Source: Ensifer sp. LC163 (GTDB taxonomy: Bacteria > Pseudomonadota > Alphaproteobacteria > Rhizobiales > Rhizobiaceae). Taken from it: DNA of 64,000 nt. The notes beneath the pieces are model-generated. The model worked only from the letters and a program-made list of their open reading frames with translations, had not been told where the DNA came from and searched no databases. Position numbers and translations under genes: made by a program. The stretch's first letter is position 1. The number at the start of each line of letters is the position of its first letter. The stretch spans positions 186,001 through 250,000 of the forward strand of contig NZ_MBSS01000023.1 in assembly GCF_001695855.1 (NCBI RefSeq), written 5' to 3'. This document shows positions 17,857-25,753 of this stretch, piece by piece.

Positions 17857-17918
17857 ACGCCAGCGTGCAGATGGTCTTCTCTGATGGTCGAAACCACGAC
17901 CAAGAGGAGACGAAGACG

Positions 17919-18080
17919 ATGAGCCAGAAAACCTGTGCGGCCTGCGACTGTGAGCTCGATCAGAACAGCATCAAGGTCAAGTTGGGCGGCAAGACGGTGG
18001 AAGTCTGCTGCGAGGAATGCGCCGCCGCCATCGGCGAAGCGGAAGCCGCAAGGACGGCTGCCACTTCAGCCGGAAAGTAA
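17919..18080 (+). CDS. Small Cys-rich metal-binding-like protein, 53 residues
   Basis: The ATG follows GAGGAG at good spacing. The protein has C6-x2-C9-x-C11 and C30-C31-x2-C34 around a short VKLGGKTVEVCC hairpin, a pattern like YHS/TRASH-type treble-clef metal-binding modules. It is cytoplasmic by appearance. It probably binds Zn, Cu or Fe or serves in metal sensing, but the exact ligand is inferred only from the cysteines. It is likely a monocistronic transcript driven from the shared 23-bp element, and ends shortly before a RIME-like repeat that separates it from the convergent YceH gene. Confidence 0.8.
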   Translation: MSQKTCAACDCELDQNSIKVKLGGKTVEVCCEECAAAIGEAEAARTAATSAGK

Positions 18081-18133
18081 ACGGGAGACCGGCCGTCACG
18101 GCGACCGGTCTCCGACCATAAGTCGGCGCCCTG

Positions 18134-18205
18134 AAGGTCGCCGTAACACTTTGAATTTCTGCATAATTTTTCCCTTGAATCGATTCCGATTTAAGGAATT
18201 ATGCA
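18134..18205 (-). repeat. RIME-like mosaic palindromic element, copy A, truncated
   Basis: It holds the first palindrome, with the arms TTAAGGAATTATGCA and TGCATAATT, plus the GTAACACTTTGA joint. The second palindrome is degenerate here (only AAGGTCGCCGTAACAC remains). It sits between the convergent Cys-rich gene and the YceH gene and may serve as a two-way terminator. The other copies are at 20620, 34353, 41038 and, as a half, 63315. Confidence 0.7.
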
Positions 18206-18212
18206 GTAGCGC

Positions 18213-18863
18213 TCAGTGCCCCTTGAGCGCGGCAATTTCGGCCTGAAGCGCCGCGACAATCTCTTCCAATGTCTGCACGCGCTGCTCCAGCTCGGACAAT
18301 CCGGTCCCGACAAAGGAGGACGTGCCCGGTGCGGCGGCAACCGTCTGATCGACCTCGCCACACAGCAGATGCGCAAACCGGTCCTCGCGCTGGCCGGCGC
18401 CACGGCTCAGCTGGACGATGAGCGGAGGCCGGCGCCCGATCATCAGATCGAGGTTGTCCTTGAGATCCTCCACCGATTGGAACCGCGCCATGCGCTCGCT
18501 GCGCGACCAGAGCTCGTAGGCGGTCTGCGGGCCGCGCAGCAAAAGCAGACCCAGCACGGCGATCTGCGGCGACGTCAGCGAAAAGCGGTTGGCGGCCAGA
18601 TGTTCATAACGCTCGACACGCGACGCGAAGGCCTGCCGGACCAATCCCTTCTGGGTGAGCGAATTGAGCGCACGGTGCACCTCCATCTGTTCCAACGCCA
18701 TGACCGGATCGCGCGCCGTCTTTTGGTTGGCGGCTGAGTGGAGGGAGTTGAGCGTCAGCGGATAGACGTCAGGCGTGGTTTCCTTCTTCTCGATCAAGCA
18801 GCCAAGAACGCGGGCTTCGATCGCATTGAGTTCGGGGAAATCGGTGTCTGGATTGGTGTTCAT
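18213..18863 (-). CDS. YceH family (DUF480) protein
   Basis: 216 residues, the usual length for YceH. Recognisable segments are IEARVLGCLIEKKETTPDVYPLTLNSL near the start, ALNSLTQKGLVR, the QIAVLGLLLLRGPQTAYEL second winged-helix repeat, and a C-terminal coiled coil (LEQRVQTLEEIVAALQAEIAAL). The structure known for the family is two winged-helix domains; the role is not established. I chose the ATG at 18863 because it gives the family length; the reading frame stays open to 19145, but that part does not belong to the family. It converges on the Cys-rich gene. Confidence 0.9.
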   Translation of the reverse strand: MNTNPDTDFPELNAIEARVLGCLIEKKETTPDVYPLTLNSLHSAANQKTARDPVMALEQMEVHRALNSLTQKGLVRQAFASRVERYEHLAANRFSLTSPQIAVLGLLLLRGPQTAYELWSRSERMARFQSVEDLKDNLDLMIGRRPPLIVQLSRGAGQREDRFAHLLCGEVDQTVAAAPGTSSFVGTGLSELEQRVQTLEEIVAALQAEIAALKGH

Positions 18864-18984
18864 AAGGCTCACTCTTCTCGGCAACGCGTCCAACGGCAAT
18901 CCGGGGTTCCACGACCGGATTGATCTTGCCCAGATCGTCCAACCGTCTTGGGGCGAACGTTCCGAAATCTCCAGCCAGCCGAAC

Positions 18985-19130
18985 CGCGTCCCTCGATAAA
19001 CCGTTGCGCGACCAAGGCCAAGTTGCTTTGCGCTTGCTGAGGTCGATATGTGGTCTGCTGTGACCGCCGCCAGGCGACAGGCCGAGGCCCATACGTCGCC
19101 TCGTTTTATTTCATCGACCACGGTCGGGGG
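18985..19130 (-). pseudogene. Possible remnant of a resolvase-type helix-turn-helix
   Basis: Upstream of and in frame with YceH, the bases encode AKQLGLGRATVYR after a helical stretch. This is similar to the C-terminal DNA-binding end of serine recombinases (ARxLGVSRxTVYR). There is no catalytic domain and no start signal, so if real it is a fragment. The match is short and could be chance. Confidence 0.2.
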
Positions 19131-19311
19131 CGCCCGGTCGATCACGATTGCGCCGCAGTTCGCGTCGATACGGTGCCGGTCAATTTCAAGCTGATTCCAC
19201 CCACTGCCCTCCCTTGCCTCACGTCGTCACTTGCGCAGCTGTCACTCCATCCGGATCACCGCCGCGTCGATGGCCGACAGCTCTCGAAAACCATCATCAC
19301 AGAAGCCGCCC

Positions 19312-20463
19312 ATGTCCCGTATCAAAAAGAGGGTCGTACTGCATTTTCCCGGCTTTGAGCCCTTTGACGCCGAGGCACACCGCTTGCGTTACGCACGTTC
19401 TGCCCAACAGAGCGCCGAGGTATGGGACTTTAAGTCCGATATCGGGCCCTTGGTGAGCACGGGCGCTGCGGCGCATTTCGATGTCGATTGCGCCGGGTCG
19501 GATTGGCAGACGTCAAGCCGCATCCATCTCTTCGATCACGACGTGCTCGTCGACACCCTGAGCCGCCGGTCATTCGTTCGACGGCTGGCCGGGGGTTTTG
19601 CGAGCGCGCTGCATGTGGCGTTCAACGGCGGGCTCTGGGGTTACTTTCGCCACGCTTGGCGCTTCGCGCTGTTTTCCCTATTCCCCTTCCTGATGGCGAG
19701 CCTGATGACGGCAGCCACCCTCGTGGTCGCGTTCTTGCCAAACTGGCTGAACCTATCCAGCTGGAACCTGCTGTGGAGCCTGCCGCTTGCGGGTCTTCTG
19801 ATGCAACGGTTCCTGCTGCCACTGGCCAGCAAGTTCCATACGCTGCATCTGTTTGCCGACTGGGAAATGGCCGTCGCGTTGGCGCGGCTGGATCGGCCCG
19901 AATTCAACCGCTGGCTCGACAGCTGTGTGAATGCTGCCCGCGAGGCGTTCAACGAAGAGGCGGACGAGTATCTGATCAGCTCGCACAGCATGGGCTCCAG
20001 CGTCGCCGCGCATGTCATCGGCATGCTGCTGGAGCGGCAGCCGGATATTCTGGCGGGCAAACGGGTGGTGTTCGCAACACTTGGCGGCGCGATCCTGCAG
20101 TGTGCGCTGATGAGGCCGGCGCAGGCTCTTCGCGCCCGCGTCGGGGCAATCGCACGCGCTAGGGAGATCTTCTGGTTCGAGGTCCATTGCCTGACGGATG
20201 TCGTCAACTTCTACAAGACGCGTGTCGTAACCCTGTCCGGGCATTCGAGGGAAAAACAGCCGCCCATCGCCTATATCAAGGTGAAATATCTGCTTTCGCC
20301 TGACCGCTACCGCAGGATCAGGCGCAACTTCCTGCGCGTTCATCGGCAATATGTGCTCGGCCCGGACGTTCGTGCATCCTTCGATTTTACCCTGATGACC
20401 GCAGGCCCGCTGCCGGCCGCGGCATTCGCGGATTTTTCGCGAACAAACATGCCGACGCTTTGA
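19312..20463 (+). CDS. Membrane-associated alpha/beta-hydrolase-like protein
   Basis: 383 residues. After an N-terminal soluble part beginning RVVLHFPGFEP come two hydrophobic segments (about residues 118-142 and 148-165), then a soluble domain with SSHSMGSSVAAHVIG near residue 224. That resembles the GxSxG nucleophile elbow of lipases and esterases with the first Gly replaced by Ser. HFPGFE may be the oxyanion strand. The start ATG at 19312 was chosen because the sequence before it is unlike protein. It stands alone between YceH (divergent) and a RIME repeat. Enzyme activity is inferred; the substrate is unknown. Confidence 0.7.
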   Translation: MSRIKKRVVLHFPGFEPFDAEAHRLRYARSAQQSAEVWDFKSDIGPLVSTGAAAHFDVDCAGSDWQTSSRIHLFDHDVLVDTLSRRSFVRRLAGGFASALHVAFNGGLWGYFRHAWRFALFSLFPFLMASLMTAATLVVAFLPNWLNLSSWNLLWSLPLAGLLMQRFLLPLASKFHTLHLFADWEMAVALARLDRPEFNRWLDSCVNAAREAFNEEADEYLISSHSMGSSVAAHVIGMLLERQPDILAGKRVVFATLGGAILQCALMRPAQALRARVGAIARAREIFWFEVHCLTDVVNFYKTRVVTLSGHSREKQPPIAYIKVKYLLSPDRYRRIRRNFLRVHRQYVLGPDVRASFDFTLMTAGPLPAAAFADFSRTNMPTL

Positions 20464-20856
20464 TCCGAGGCCGGTGAAGGTCTGCGGCCGGGCGCCTGCA
20501 GACCGGATGGGAACGCCGGAAGAGTTCGAAGGCGACCACGATCGGAGGCGCATTGCGGTGGCTGGCAAGAATATCGCCGATCGTGTCGATCGTCCTTGCG
20601 GAAGTCTGATCGCGCTTACTGCATAATTCCTTAAATCGGAATCGATTTAAGGACGAAATTATGCAGCAACTCAAAGTGTTACAGCGACCTTTGCGCGTCT
20701 AAATAGACGCGCGGCGCTGTAAAGTGCCGCCCGTGCCGGTCATTGCCAAACGACGCCAATTTCCGGGAAACGACGCGATCCAAACCAGTGTCTATGCGGA
20801 GTTGATCCGACGCGCGGCGAGAAGTATTCATGGTGTCGACAAAAGGATTCTTGAAA
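20464..20856. other. Intergenic region before the hydroxyproline locus
   Basis: 393 bases. It contains the full RIME-like copy B (20620-20722) and, in the last 30 bases, the leader of the GntR gene with a TGTCGACA palindrome (20834-20841) that also occurs in the downstream operator at 21579. I see no gene. Confidence 0.55.
20620..20722 (+). repeat. RIME-like element, copy B, full length
   Basis: About 103 bp with two palindromes: TGCATAATT...AATTATGCA around a CCTTAAATCG/CGATTTAAGG stem, and TTACAGCG...CGCTGTAA around GCGCGTCT-AAAT-AGACGCGC, joined by GCAACTCAAAGTG. The structure and size match descriptions of RIME1 of rhizobia. It marks the left border of the hydroxyproline module. Confidence 0.8.
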
Positions 20857-21561
20857 ATGACCGATACCGATTCCAGCCCGACACTCGAACGCAAGCGCGG
20901 TTCCGGCGTGAAGATGGTCTACGACCTCCTGCGCGACGAGATCCTCGACCTGGTGCTGCCGCCCGGCAGCCCGATCGATGAAGTACAGCTGGCCGAGCGC
21001 TTGAAGATGTCGCGCACGCCGATCCGCGAGGCGCTGGTGCGTCTCGCTGGCGAAGGGCTGATCGACACGCTGCCGAACCGCTCGACGATGGTGGCGAACA
21101 TCGACTTCCTCAACCTGAACCCCTTCTTCGACGCGCTGGTGCTGATGTACCGTGTCACCACCCGGTTGGCAGCACAGAACCACAGGCCGGAAGATCTTTC
21201 TGTCATCCGCGGCTTCCATGAGGACTATGCGGCGGCCGTCGTGACGCGCGACGCGCTGGCGATGATCGCCACCAATGCCGCCTTTCACGCGGCCATCGCC
21301 GAAGCCGGTCGCAACCCCTATTTCACCAGCCTGTTCCGCCGATTGCTGGACGAAGGGCGCCGAATTCTCCGCCTCTATTATCAGTCCTACGAGGAACAAT
21401 TCCCGCAGCGCTTCGTTGATGAACACGCCCAAATCATCGCCGCGATCGAGGCCCGCGACGTCGAGACCGCCGACCGTCTTGGCAAGGCACATGCCGAGCA
21501 GATCGTCGAGCAGGTGCAGATGCTTTTTGCCCGCAATAGCAAGCTCGACATCGCCCTGTAG
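20857..21561 (+). CDS. hypR: GntR family regulator (FadR/FCD type), probable HypR
   Basis: 234 residues: an N-terminal winged helix (about 15-75, with QLAERLKMSRTPIREALVRLAGEGLI) and a C-terminal FCD helical domain with DEHAQIIAAIEARD. The ATG at 20857 has AAGGA at nine bases; an ATG nine codons earlier lacks a site. It directly precedes hypD on the same strand. S. meliloti HypR is a GntR repressor of the hydroxyproline genes, so this is the expected regulator. A TGTCGACA in its own leader and the large palindrome before hypD suggest autoregulation and control of the locus. Confidence 0.85.
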   Translation: MTDTDSSPTLERKRGSGVKMVYDLLRDEILDLVLPPGSPIDEVQLAERLKMSRTPIREALVRLAGEGLIDTLPNRSTMVANIDFLNLNPFFDALVLMYRVTTRLAAQNHRPEDLSVIRGFHEDYAAAVVTRDALAMIATNAAFHAAIAEAGRNPYFTSLFRRLLDEGRRILRLYYQSYEEQFPQRFVDEHAQIIAAIEARDVETADRLGKAHAEQIVEQVQMLFARNSKLDIAL

Positions 21562-21567
21562 CGTCAC

Positions 21568-21599
21568 TTGTATTTTTCTTGTCGACAAATAAAATACAA
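21568..21599. promoter_or_regulatory. Large palindromic operator before hypD
   Basis: Arms TTGTATTTT (21568-21576) and AAAATACAA (21591-21599) are perfect inverted repeats around a perfect central TTGTCGACAA (21579-21588). Only two base pairs in 32 positions mismatch. TTGTATTTTTCT recurs exactly at 27369-27380 before the transporter gene, so it is the likely site of the GntR regulator. Confidence 0.65.
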
Positions 21600-21691
21600 A
21601 CAGCTATTGTCCTGATCAAAGGCATGGGAGACGTGCGCTGGCGACAGCGCGCAGGCCTCATGTCCTCGTGACAAGCCAAGAGGAGTTTCAA

Positions 21692-22654
21692 ATGAAGGCG
21701 AAGATTTTCTCCGGCGTCATCCCTGCGCTGATGACCCCCTGCAAGGACGACCGCAGCCCCGATTTCGACGCGCTGGTGCGCAAGGGCCAGGAGCTGATTG
21801 CCCAGGGCATGTCCGCCGTCGTTTACTGCGGCTCGATGGGTGACTGGCCGCTCCTGACCGATGCGCAGCGCATGGAAGGCGTCGAGCGCCTGGTCAAGGC
21901 CGGCATCCCGGTCATCGTCGGTACCGGCGCCGTCAACACCGCTTCCGCCGTCGCCCATGCGGCTCACGCTCAGAAGGTCGGCGCCCAGGGTCTCATGGTC
22001 ATCCCCCGCGTGCTTTCGCGTGGCTCGGTCGTCGCCGCCCAGAAGAACCACTTCAAGGCCATCCTCTCGGCCGCTCCGGACCTGCCGGCTGTCATCTACA
22101 ACAGCCCCTACTACGGCTTTGCCACCCGCGCCGACCTGTTCTTCGCCCTGCGCGCCGAACATCCGAACCTCGTCGGCTTCAAGGAATTCGGCGGAGCCGC
22201 CGACATGCGCTATGCGGCCGAGAACATCACCAGCCGTGACGATGGCGTCTCGCTGATGATCGGCGTCGACACGGCCGTGTTCCACGGCTTCGTCAACTGC
22301 GGCGCGACCGGCGCCATCACCGGCATCGGCTGCGTGCTGCCGAAGGAAGTCATCCACATGTGCAACCTGTCGCGGGCAGCCGCCGAAGGTGATGTCGATG
22401 CACGCCTGCGCGCGCTGGAACTGGAACAGGCACTCGCCGTGCTCTCCTCCTTCGACGAAGGCCCGGACCTGGTCCTCTACTTCAAGCACATGATGGTACT
22501 GAAGGGCGACAAGGAATACACGTTGCACTTCAACGAGACCGACGTGCTCTCGGATAGCCAGCGCGGCTATGTCGAAGCCCAGTTCAAGCTGTTCAACACC
22601 TGGTACGCCGAGTGGAGCAAGCTTCCGGGCGCAGTGCAGGCATACAAGGCCTAA
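21692..22654 (+). CDS. hypD: 1-pyrroline-4-hydroxy-2-carboxylate deaminase, HypD
   Basis: 320 residues of the dihydrodipicolinate synthase / N-acetylneuraminate lyase superfamily. The Schiff-base Lys lies in NLVGFKEFGG near residue 171, and the Tyr in AVIYNSPYYG near 134. The opening (GVIPALMTPC..DR.PDFDALV) and the ends (SSFDEGPDLVLYFKHMMVLKGDKEYTLHFNETD) agree with the hydroxyproline-pathway deaminase branch, which converts the pyrroline intermediate to 2-oxoglutarate semialdehyde and ammonia. The ATG at 21692 follows GAGGAG at six bases; an in-frame ATG at 21668 lacks a site. A large operator precedes it and a terminator follows. Confidence 0.9.
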   Translation: MKAKIFSGVIPALMTPCKDDRSPDFDALVRKGQELIAQGMSAVVYCGSMGDWPLLTDAQRMEGVERLVKAGIPVIVGTGAVNTASAVAHAAHAQKVGAQGLMVIPRVLSRGSVVAAQKNHFKAILSAAPDLPAVIYNSPYYGFATRADLFFALRAEHPNLVGFKEFGGAADMRYAAENITSRDDGVSLMIGVDTAVFHGFVNCGATGAITGIGCVLPKEVIHMCNLSRAAAEGDVDARLRALELEQALAVLSSFDEGPDLVLYFKHMMVLKGDKEYTLHFNETDVLSDSQRGYVEAQFKLFNTWYAEWSKLPGAVQAYKA

Positions 22655-22685
22655 CCATCGGTTGACCGCGCGCTAGAAAGTAGGC

Positions 22686-22701
22686 CCTCCCGTCCGGGAG
22701 G
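22686..22701 (+). repeat. Short perfect hairpin after hypD
   Basis: CCTCCCG-TC-CGGGAGG forms a tight seven-pair stem about 30 bp after the hypD stop, followed by a stronger terminator. It may stabilise the transcript end. Confidence 0.4.
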
Positions 22702-22741
22702 TCCTTAGCTAAAGTGTGGAATTTTAGGTGAAGCTCCTGCC

Positions 22742-22779
22742 GAACCCCCTACGCCGCAAGGACTTAGGGGGTTCTTTTT
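22742..22779 (+). terminator. Rho-independent terminator after hypD
   Basis: GAACCCCCTA pairs with TAGGGGGTTC across a 13-base loop and is followed by TTTTT. It ends the hypD unit about 90 bp after the stop. Confidence 0.85.
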
Positions 22780-22822
22780 GCTTAAAATTTTGAAGGAAGC
22801 GAGAACCAGCGTCTGTTCGGCC

Positions 22823-23461
22823 CTAAAGTTCGTGTCCCAGCGACGTCTGAGTTCGAATGATCGACGTTAGCTGCTTGGCACAGATCTTCAAGGGTGTCAC
22901 GGACTGGGATGCCTTCGCCATCGCCATCGCACCGGAATAGGTTGCCACGACCAGGGTTGCCATAGCCTCAGAATCGAAGTCGCGAACGGGAGCCGCACGA
23001 AGGTCGGCCCGCAGCTTTTCGGCGATGGCGGTCCTCCAGCGTATGAAGATCGCCTCGATCGCGGCTTGGAAATCCTCGTCCTCGCGCGACAGTTCAAGTG
23101 CGAGATTGTTCAGCGGGCAGCCCGAGACGGCCCCCTTCCGCTCCAGTTCGGAAATGATGGCTGCGAACACCGCCTGGATTCCATCGGCCGTTGTAGTGGC
23201 AAGATTGACTGGCGTGATCCACGTCAGCTCGACGGCTTCCGCAACACGATCCTGAATAACAGCAAGACCGAGGGCCTTCTTGGTGGGGAAGTGATGCGCG
23301 AGCGCTCCACCGGTGACGCCCGCATCGCGTTTCAGGTCATGCAGGCCACTGGAATGGTAGCCGCGGGTCGAGAATGCCGCGTAGGCCGCATCCACAAGCC
23401 GCTGCCTTAGTCCTTCGGGATCGTTCATGCGCCTATGCGACGAGGTAGGTCGTTCCGACAT
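22823..23461 (-). CDS. TetR family transcriptional repressor
   Basis: 212 residues. The N-terminal helix-turn-helix spans about residues 18-65 (AAYAAFSTRGYHSSGLHDLKRDAGVTGGALAHHFPTKKALG), followed by a helical ligand domain with a GCPLNNLALELS segment typical of one TetR subgroup. The ATG at 23461 has AAGGA upstream; an alternative is 23428. It is divergent from the NIPSNAP gene, and paired 18-bp palindromes lie in between. The pair is inserted in the hydroxyproline locus but has no obvious part in that pathway. The inducer is unknown. Confidence 0.9.
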   Translation of the reverse strand: MSERPTSSHRRMNDPEGLRQRLVDAAYAAFSTRGYHSSGLHDLKRDAGVTGGALAHHFPTKKALGLAVIQDRVAEAVELTWITPVNLATTTADGIQAVFAAIISELERKGAVSGCPLNNLALELSREDEDFQAAIEAIFIRWRTAIAEKLRADLRAAPVRDFDSEAMATLVVATYSGAMAMAKASQSVTPLKICAKQLTSIIRTQTSLGHEL

Positions 23462-23496
23462 GGGTCCTTCCTTTCCTCCGCGTTATAGCAGGTTGA

Positions 23497-23547
23497 CAAA
23501 ACAGGACAACTGTCCTGTAGTCAAAACGGGACGGTTGTCCTGTTTTG
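23497..23547. promoter_or_regulatory. Double TetR operator
   Basis: Two 18-bp near-palindromes, ACAGGACAACTGTCCTGT (23501-23518) and ACGGGACGGTTGTCCTGT (23526-23543), lie 25 bp apart. Together they form a larger dyad with perfect 14-base arms, CAAAACAGGACAAC and GTTGTCCTGTTTTG. The location between divergent TetR and NIPSNAP genes points to joint control. Confidence 0.75.
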
Positions 23548-23561
23548 TAGAGGGGATGCAC

Positions 23562-24335
23562 ATGACGTCAATCACAATGGACAAATCAATGCCGCAGGCT
23601 GCGCACGATAGAACCAACTCGATCATTGAGCTGCGGCGGTATCGGCTTCGACCGGAAGCCAGGGAGACTTTGATCGACCTGTTCGACCGGGAGTTCGTCG
23701 AACCCCAGGAAGCACAGGGAATGAGCGTAATGGGACAATTCCGCGACCTTGATGATCCCAACAGCTTCGTATGGCTCAGAGGCTTTCGCGACATGCCGTC
23801 TCGCGCAGCGGCGCTGAACTCGTTCTATACCGGTCCGGTGTGGGCCGCTCACCGCGACCAGGCGAACGGTACGATGATCAATTCGGACAACGTTCTGCTC
23901 CTGCGGCCCGCATCGCCCGATGTCGGCTTTGCGCCGTTGCGCACGATGCGCCCCGCGTTTGGCGCGGCGGATGTACGGCACGGTCTTGTGGTTGCGACGA
24001 TCTGCTATCTCGCGCCACGCACGGACGACGAGTTTGCCGGATTCTTTGAAGCCGTTGTCAAGCCACATCTGCAGCAAGCCTCGGCCACTGTGCTGGCCGC
24101 TCTGGTCACCGAGCAGAGCCCGAACACTTTCCCCAGGCTGCCTGTCCGCGAAGGCGAGACAGTCTTCGTCTGGTTCTGCGCTTTTCCCAGTTTGGCTGCG
24201 TATGAGACCCACCTGGCCGAACTTGCGCAGTCCGAGACCTGGACGACGGAGGTCGTTTCGGAGATGGAGCAGCGGACGTGGAGGCAGAACGAAGTGCTGC
24301 GCCTAACGCCAACGGCGCGATCACTGCTGCCGTGA
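23562..24335 (+). CDS. NIPSNAP family protein
   Basis: 257 residues. Two NIPSNAP-type ferredoxin-like repeats: the first begins IIELRRYRLRPEAR and includes GQFRDLDDPNSFVWLRGFRDMPSRAAALNSFYTGPVW, and the second begins near residue 130 and ends with FVWFCAFPSLAAYETHLAEL. These dimeric alpha/beta-barrel modules occur in small oxygenase-like and stress proteins, but no activity is firm. I chose the ATG at 23562, six bases after AGGGG; an ATG two codons upstream is also possible. It is repressed, by inference, by the adjacent TetR protein through the double operator. Confidence 0.85.
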   Translation: MTSITMDKSMPQAAHDRTNSIIELRRYRLRPEARETLIDLFDREFVEPQEAQGMSVMGQFRDLDDPNSFVWLRGFRDMPSRAAALNSFYTGPVWAAHRDQANGTMINSDNVLLLRPASPDVGFAPLRTMRPAFGAADVRHGLVVATICYLAPRTDDEFAGFFEAVVKPHLQQASATVLAALVTEQSPNTFPRLPVREGETVFVWFCAFPSLAAYETHLAELAQSETWTTEVVSEMEQRTWRQNEVLRLTPTARSLLP

Positions 24336-24446
24336 TCGCATTGTGCCGGACAGCGCATTGGCTGGTCTTCTTGCGAGGGTCGTAGAGATCTCCTGGCGGC
24401 TGCTACCGGATGCCCGTTCGATAAACCCGAACATCAGCAGAATCTG

Positions 24447-24482
24447 AAAATGTGGAACCAGAGCAACCTGGTTCCACATTTT
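24447..24482. terminator. Bidirectional terminator hairpin
   Basis: A perfect 15-base stem, AAAATGTGGAACCAG / CTGGTTCCACATTTT, with a six-base loop. It has A and T tracts on both sides and sits between the convergent NIPSNAP gene and the Ldh-type reductase, so it probably ends both transcripts. Confidence 0.75.
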
Positions 24483-24559
24483 GGTCGACGCCAGGCCCTC
24501 CGCGAGGGCCTTTCGTTTCGCCGAATGCCAGAAGGGACTGGATGCCCCGGGCTGGATTC

Positions 24560-25597
24560 TTACGCCACGGCATCCAGCCCAAGCGCGTAGAGCCGGTCGA
24601 GCTGCTCCATCTCCGCCTTGTTAAGGACGACGCCCTCGGCTTCCGACTTGGCGCGCGCCACGAAGCGCCGCTGCGAGGGAAGACGGGCGCCCTGGCCGAC
24701 GATCGCTTCGAACAGCATCTCGGCACGTGCGAACGGGTCGCCCGGCCGTCCGGCGGCGAATTTCGCCGGCGAAAACGCGATTATCAACTCGCCATGGAAC
24801 GGCGCCAGGGTCGTGGTGCCGAGATAATCGAGCACTTCAGGGCTCGTCAGGTCGCCGATCATGATGCCTGCGAGAAGTTCGACCATCGTACCGATCGCCG
24901 AGCCCTTGTGTCCGCCGAACGGCAGCATGGCGCCGGCAAGCGCCGCTTCCGGATCGGTCGTCGGATTACCCTCAGCATCGATCGCCCAGCCCTCCGGCAG
25001 CGGCTTGCCTGCGCGGCGGTGCAGCTCGATCTCGCCGCGCGCCGCAACAGAAGTGGCGAAATCGAAGACATAGGGTGGCTTGCCTTCGCGCGGCCAGCCG
25101 AAGGCGAAGGGGTTGGTGCCGAGCAGCGGCTTGTTGCCGCCCGTCGGCGCCACGGTTGCATAGCTCGGGCACATCACCAGGCCGGCAAGCCCCTCTCCGG
25201 TCAGCCCTTCAACTTCGGGCCAAAGCGCCGAGAAGTGGGTGCAGTCGTTGATGACAAGGGCGGCAATGCCGAGGGAACGCGCCCGTTCGGCGAGCACCGG
25301 CAGGCCAAGCTCGAAAGCCGGGTTGGCGAAACCACCCTTGGCGTTCACCTTGACGATGGCCGAACCTTCCTGCCGATCCACTTCAGGCACCGCGTCCGGC
25401 TTCACCTTACCGGCCTTCACTGTCCGCAGCGCCCCTTCGATGCGGTAGACGCCGTGCGATTTGCAGGCATCGCGCTCGCCGGCGACGATCACGCGCGCGA
25501 GCGCTCCAGCCTGAACGCCATTGAGCCCCGCCTTGCGGAAGATCGCCTCGACGCGCTCATAAAGCGCTCCGATCGTCAAGGTGTTGGTCTCGCTCAT
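24560..25597 (-). CDS. Ldh/YlbC-family NAD(P)H-dependent reductase, probable 1-pyrroline-2-carboxylate reductase
   Basis: 345 residues of the malate/L-lactate dehydrogenase type 2 superfamily. Landmarks are SHGVYR near residue 48, the catalytic-type NDCTHFSAL near 116, LLGTNPFAFGWP near 158, and GGHKGSAIGTMVELLAG near 228. Members of this family reduce cyclic imines such as 1-pyrroline-2-carboxylate to L-proline. Because the same locus encodes an aconitase X-type dehydratase that makes this imine from cis-3-hydroxyproline, that role is likely, though it is inferred. The ATG at 25597 was chosen over an earlier TTG. It is divergent from the aldehyde dehydrogenase gene. Confidence 0.82.
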   Translation of the reverse strand: MSETNTLTIGALYERVEAIFRKAGLNGVQAGALARVIVAGERDACKSHGVYRIEGALRTVKAGKVKPDAVPEVDRQEGSAIVKVNAKGGFANPAFELGLPVLAERARSLGIAALVINDCTHFSALWPEVEGLTGEGLAGLVMCPSYATVAPTGGNKPLLGTNPFAFGWPREGKPPYVFDFATSVAARGEIELHRRAGKPLPEGWAIDAEGNPTTDPEAALAGAMLPFGGHKGSAIGTMVELLAGIMIGDLTSPEVLDYLGTTTLAPFHGELIIAFSPAKFAAGRPGDPFARAEMLFEAIVGQGARLPSQRRFVARAKSEAEGVVLNKAEMEQLDRLYALGLDAVA

Positions 25598-25660
25598 CTC
25601 TCTCCCTCTCAAAATCCGCGCCTGATCCCGATAGGCCAGTCAGGCGATTGATGTTCTGCA

Positions 25661-25680
25661 TACATATAGTATACAAAGAA
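25661..25680. promoter_or_regulatory. Candidate GntR site in the divergent promoter
   Basis: TAGTATACAAA (25667-25677) is the exact reverse complement of TTTGTATACTA at 27357-27367 before the transporter gene. It lies between the reductase and the dehydrogenase genes. The sharing suggests a common regulator, probably the GntR protein at 20857. Confidence 0.5.
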
Positions 25681-25753
25681 CCGACAAGTGCAATTCAGCC
25701 ATGACCCCCTCTGCCACAAAAGGCAATGCGGGATCGAGAGAAAGGATCGGCAG

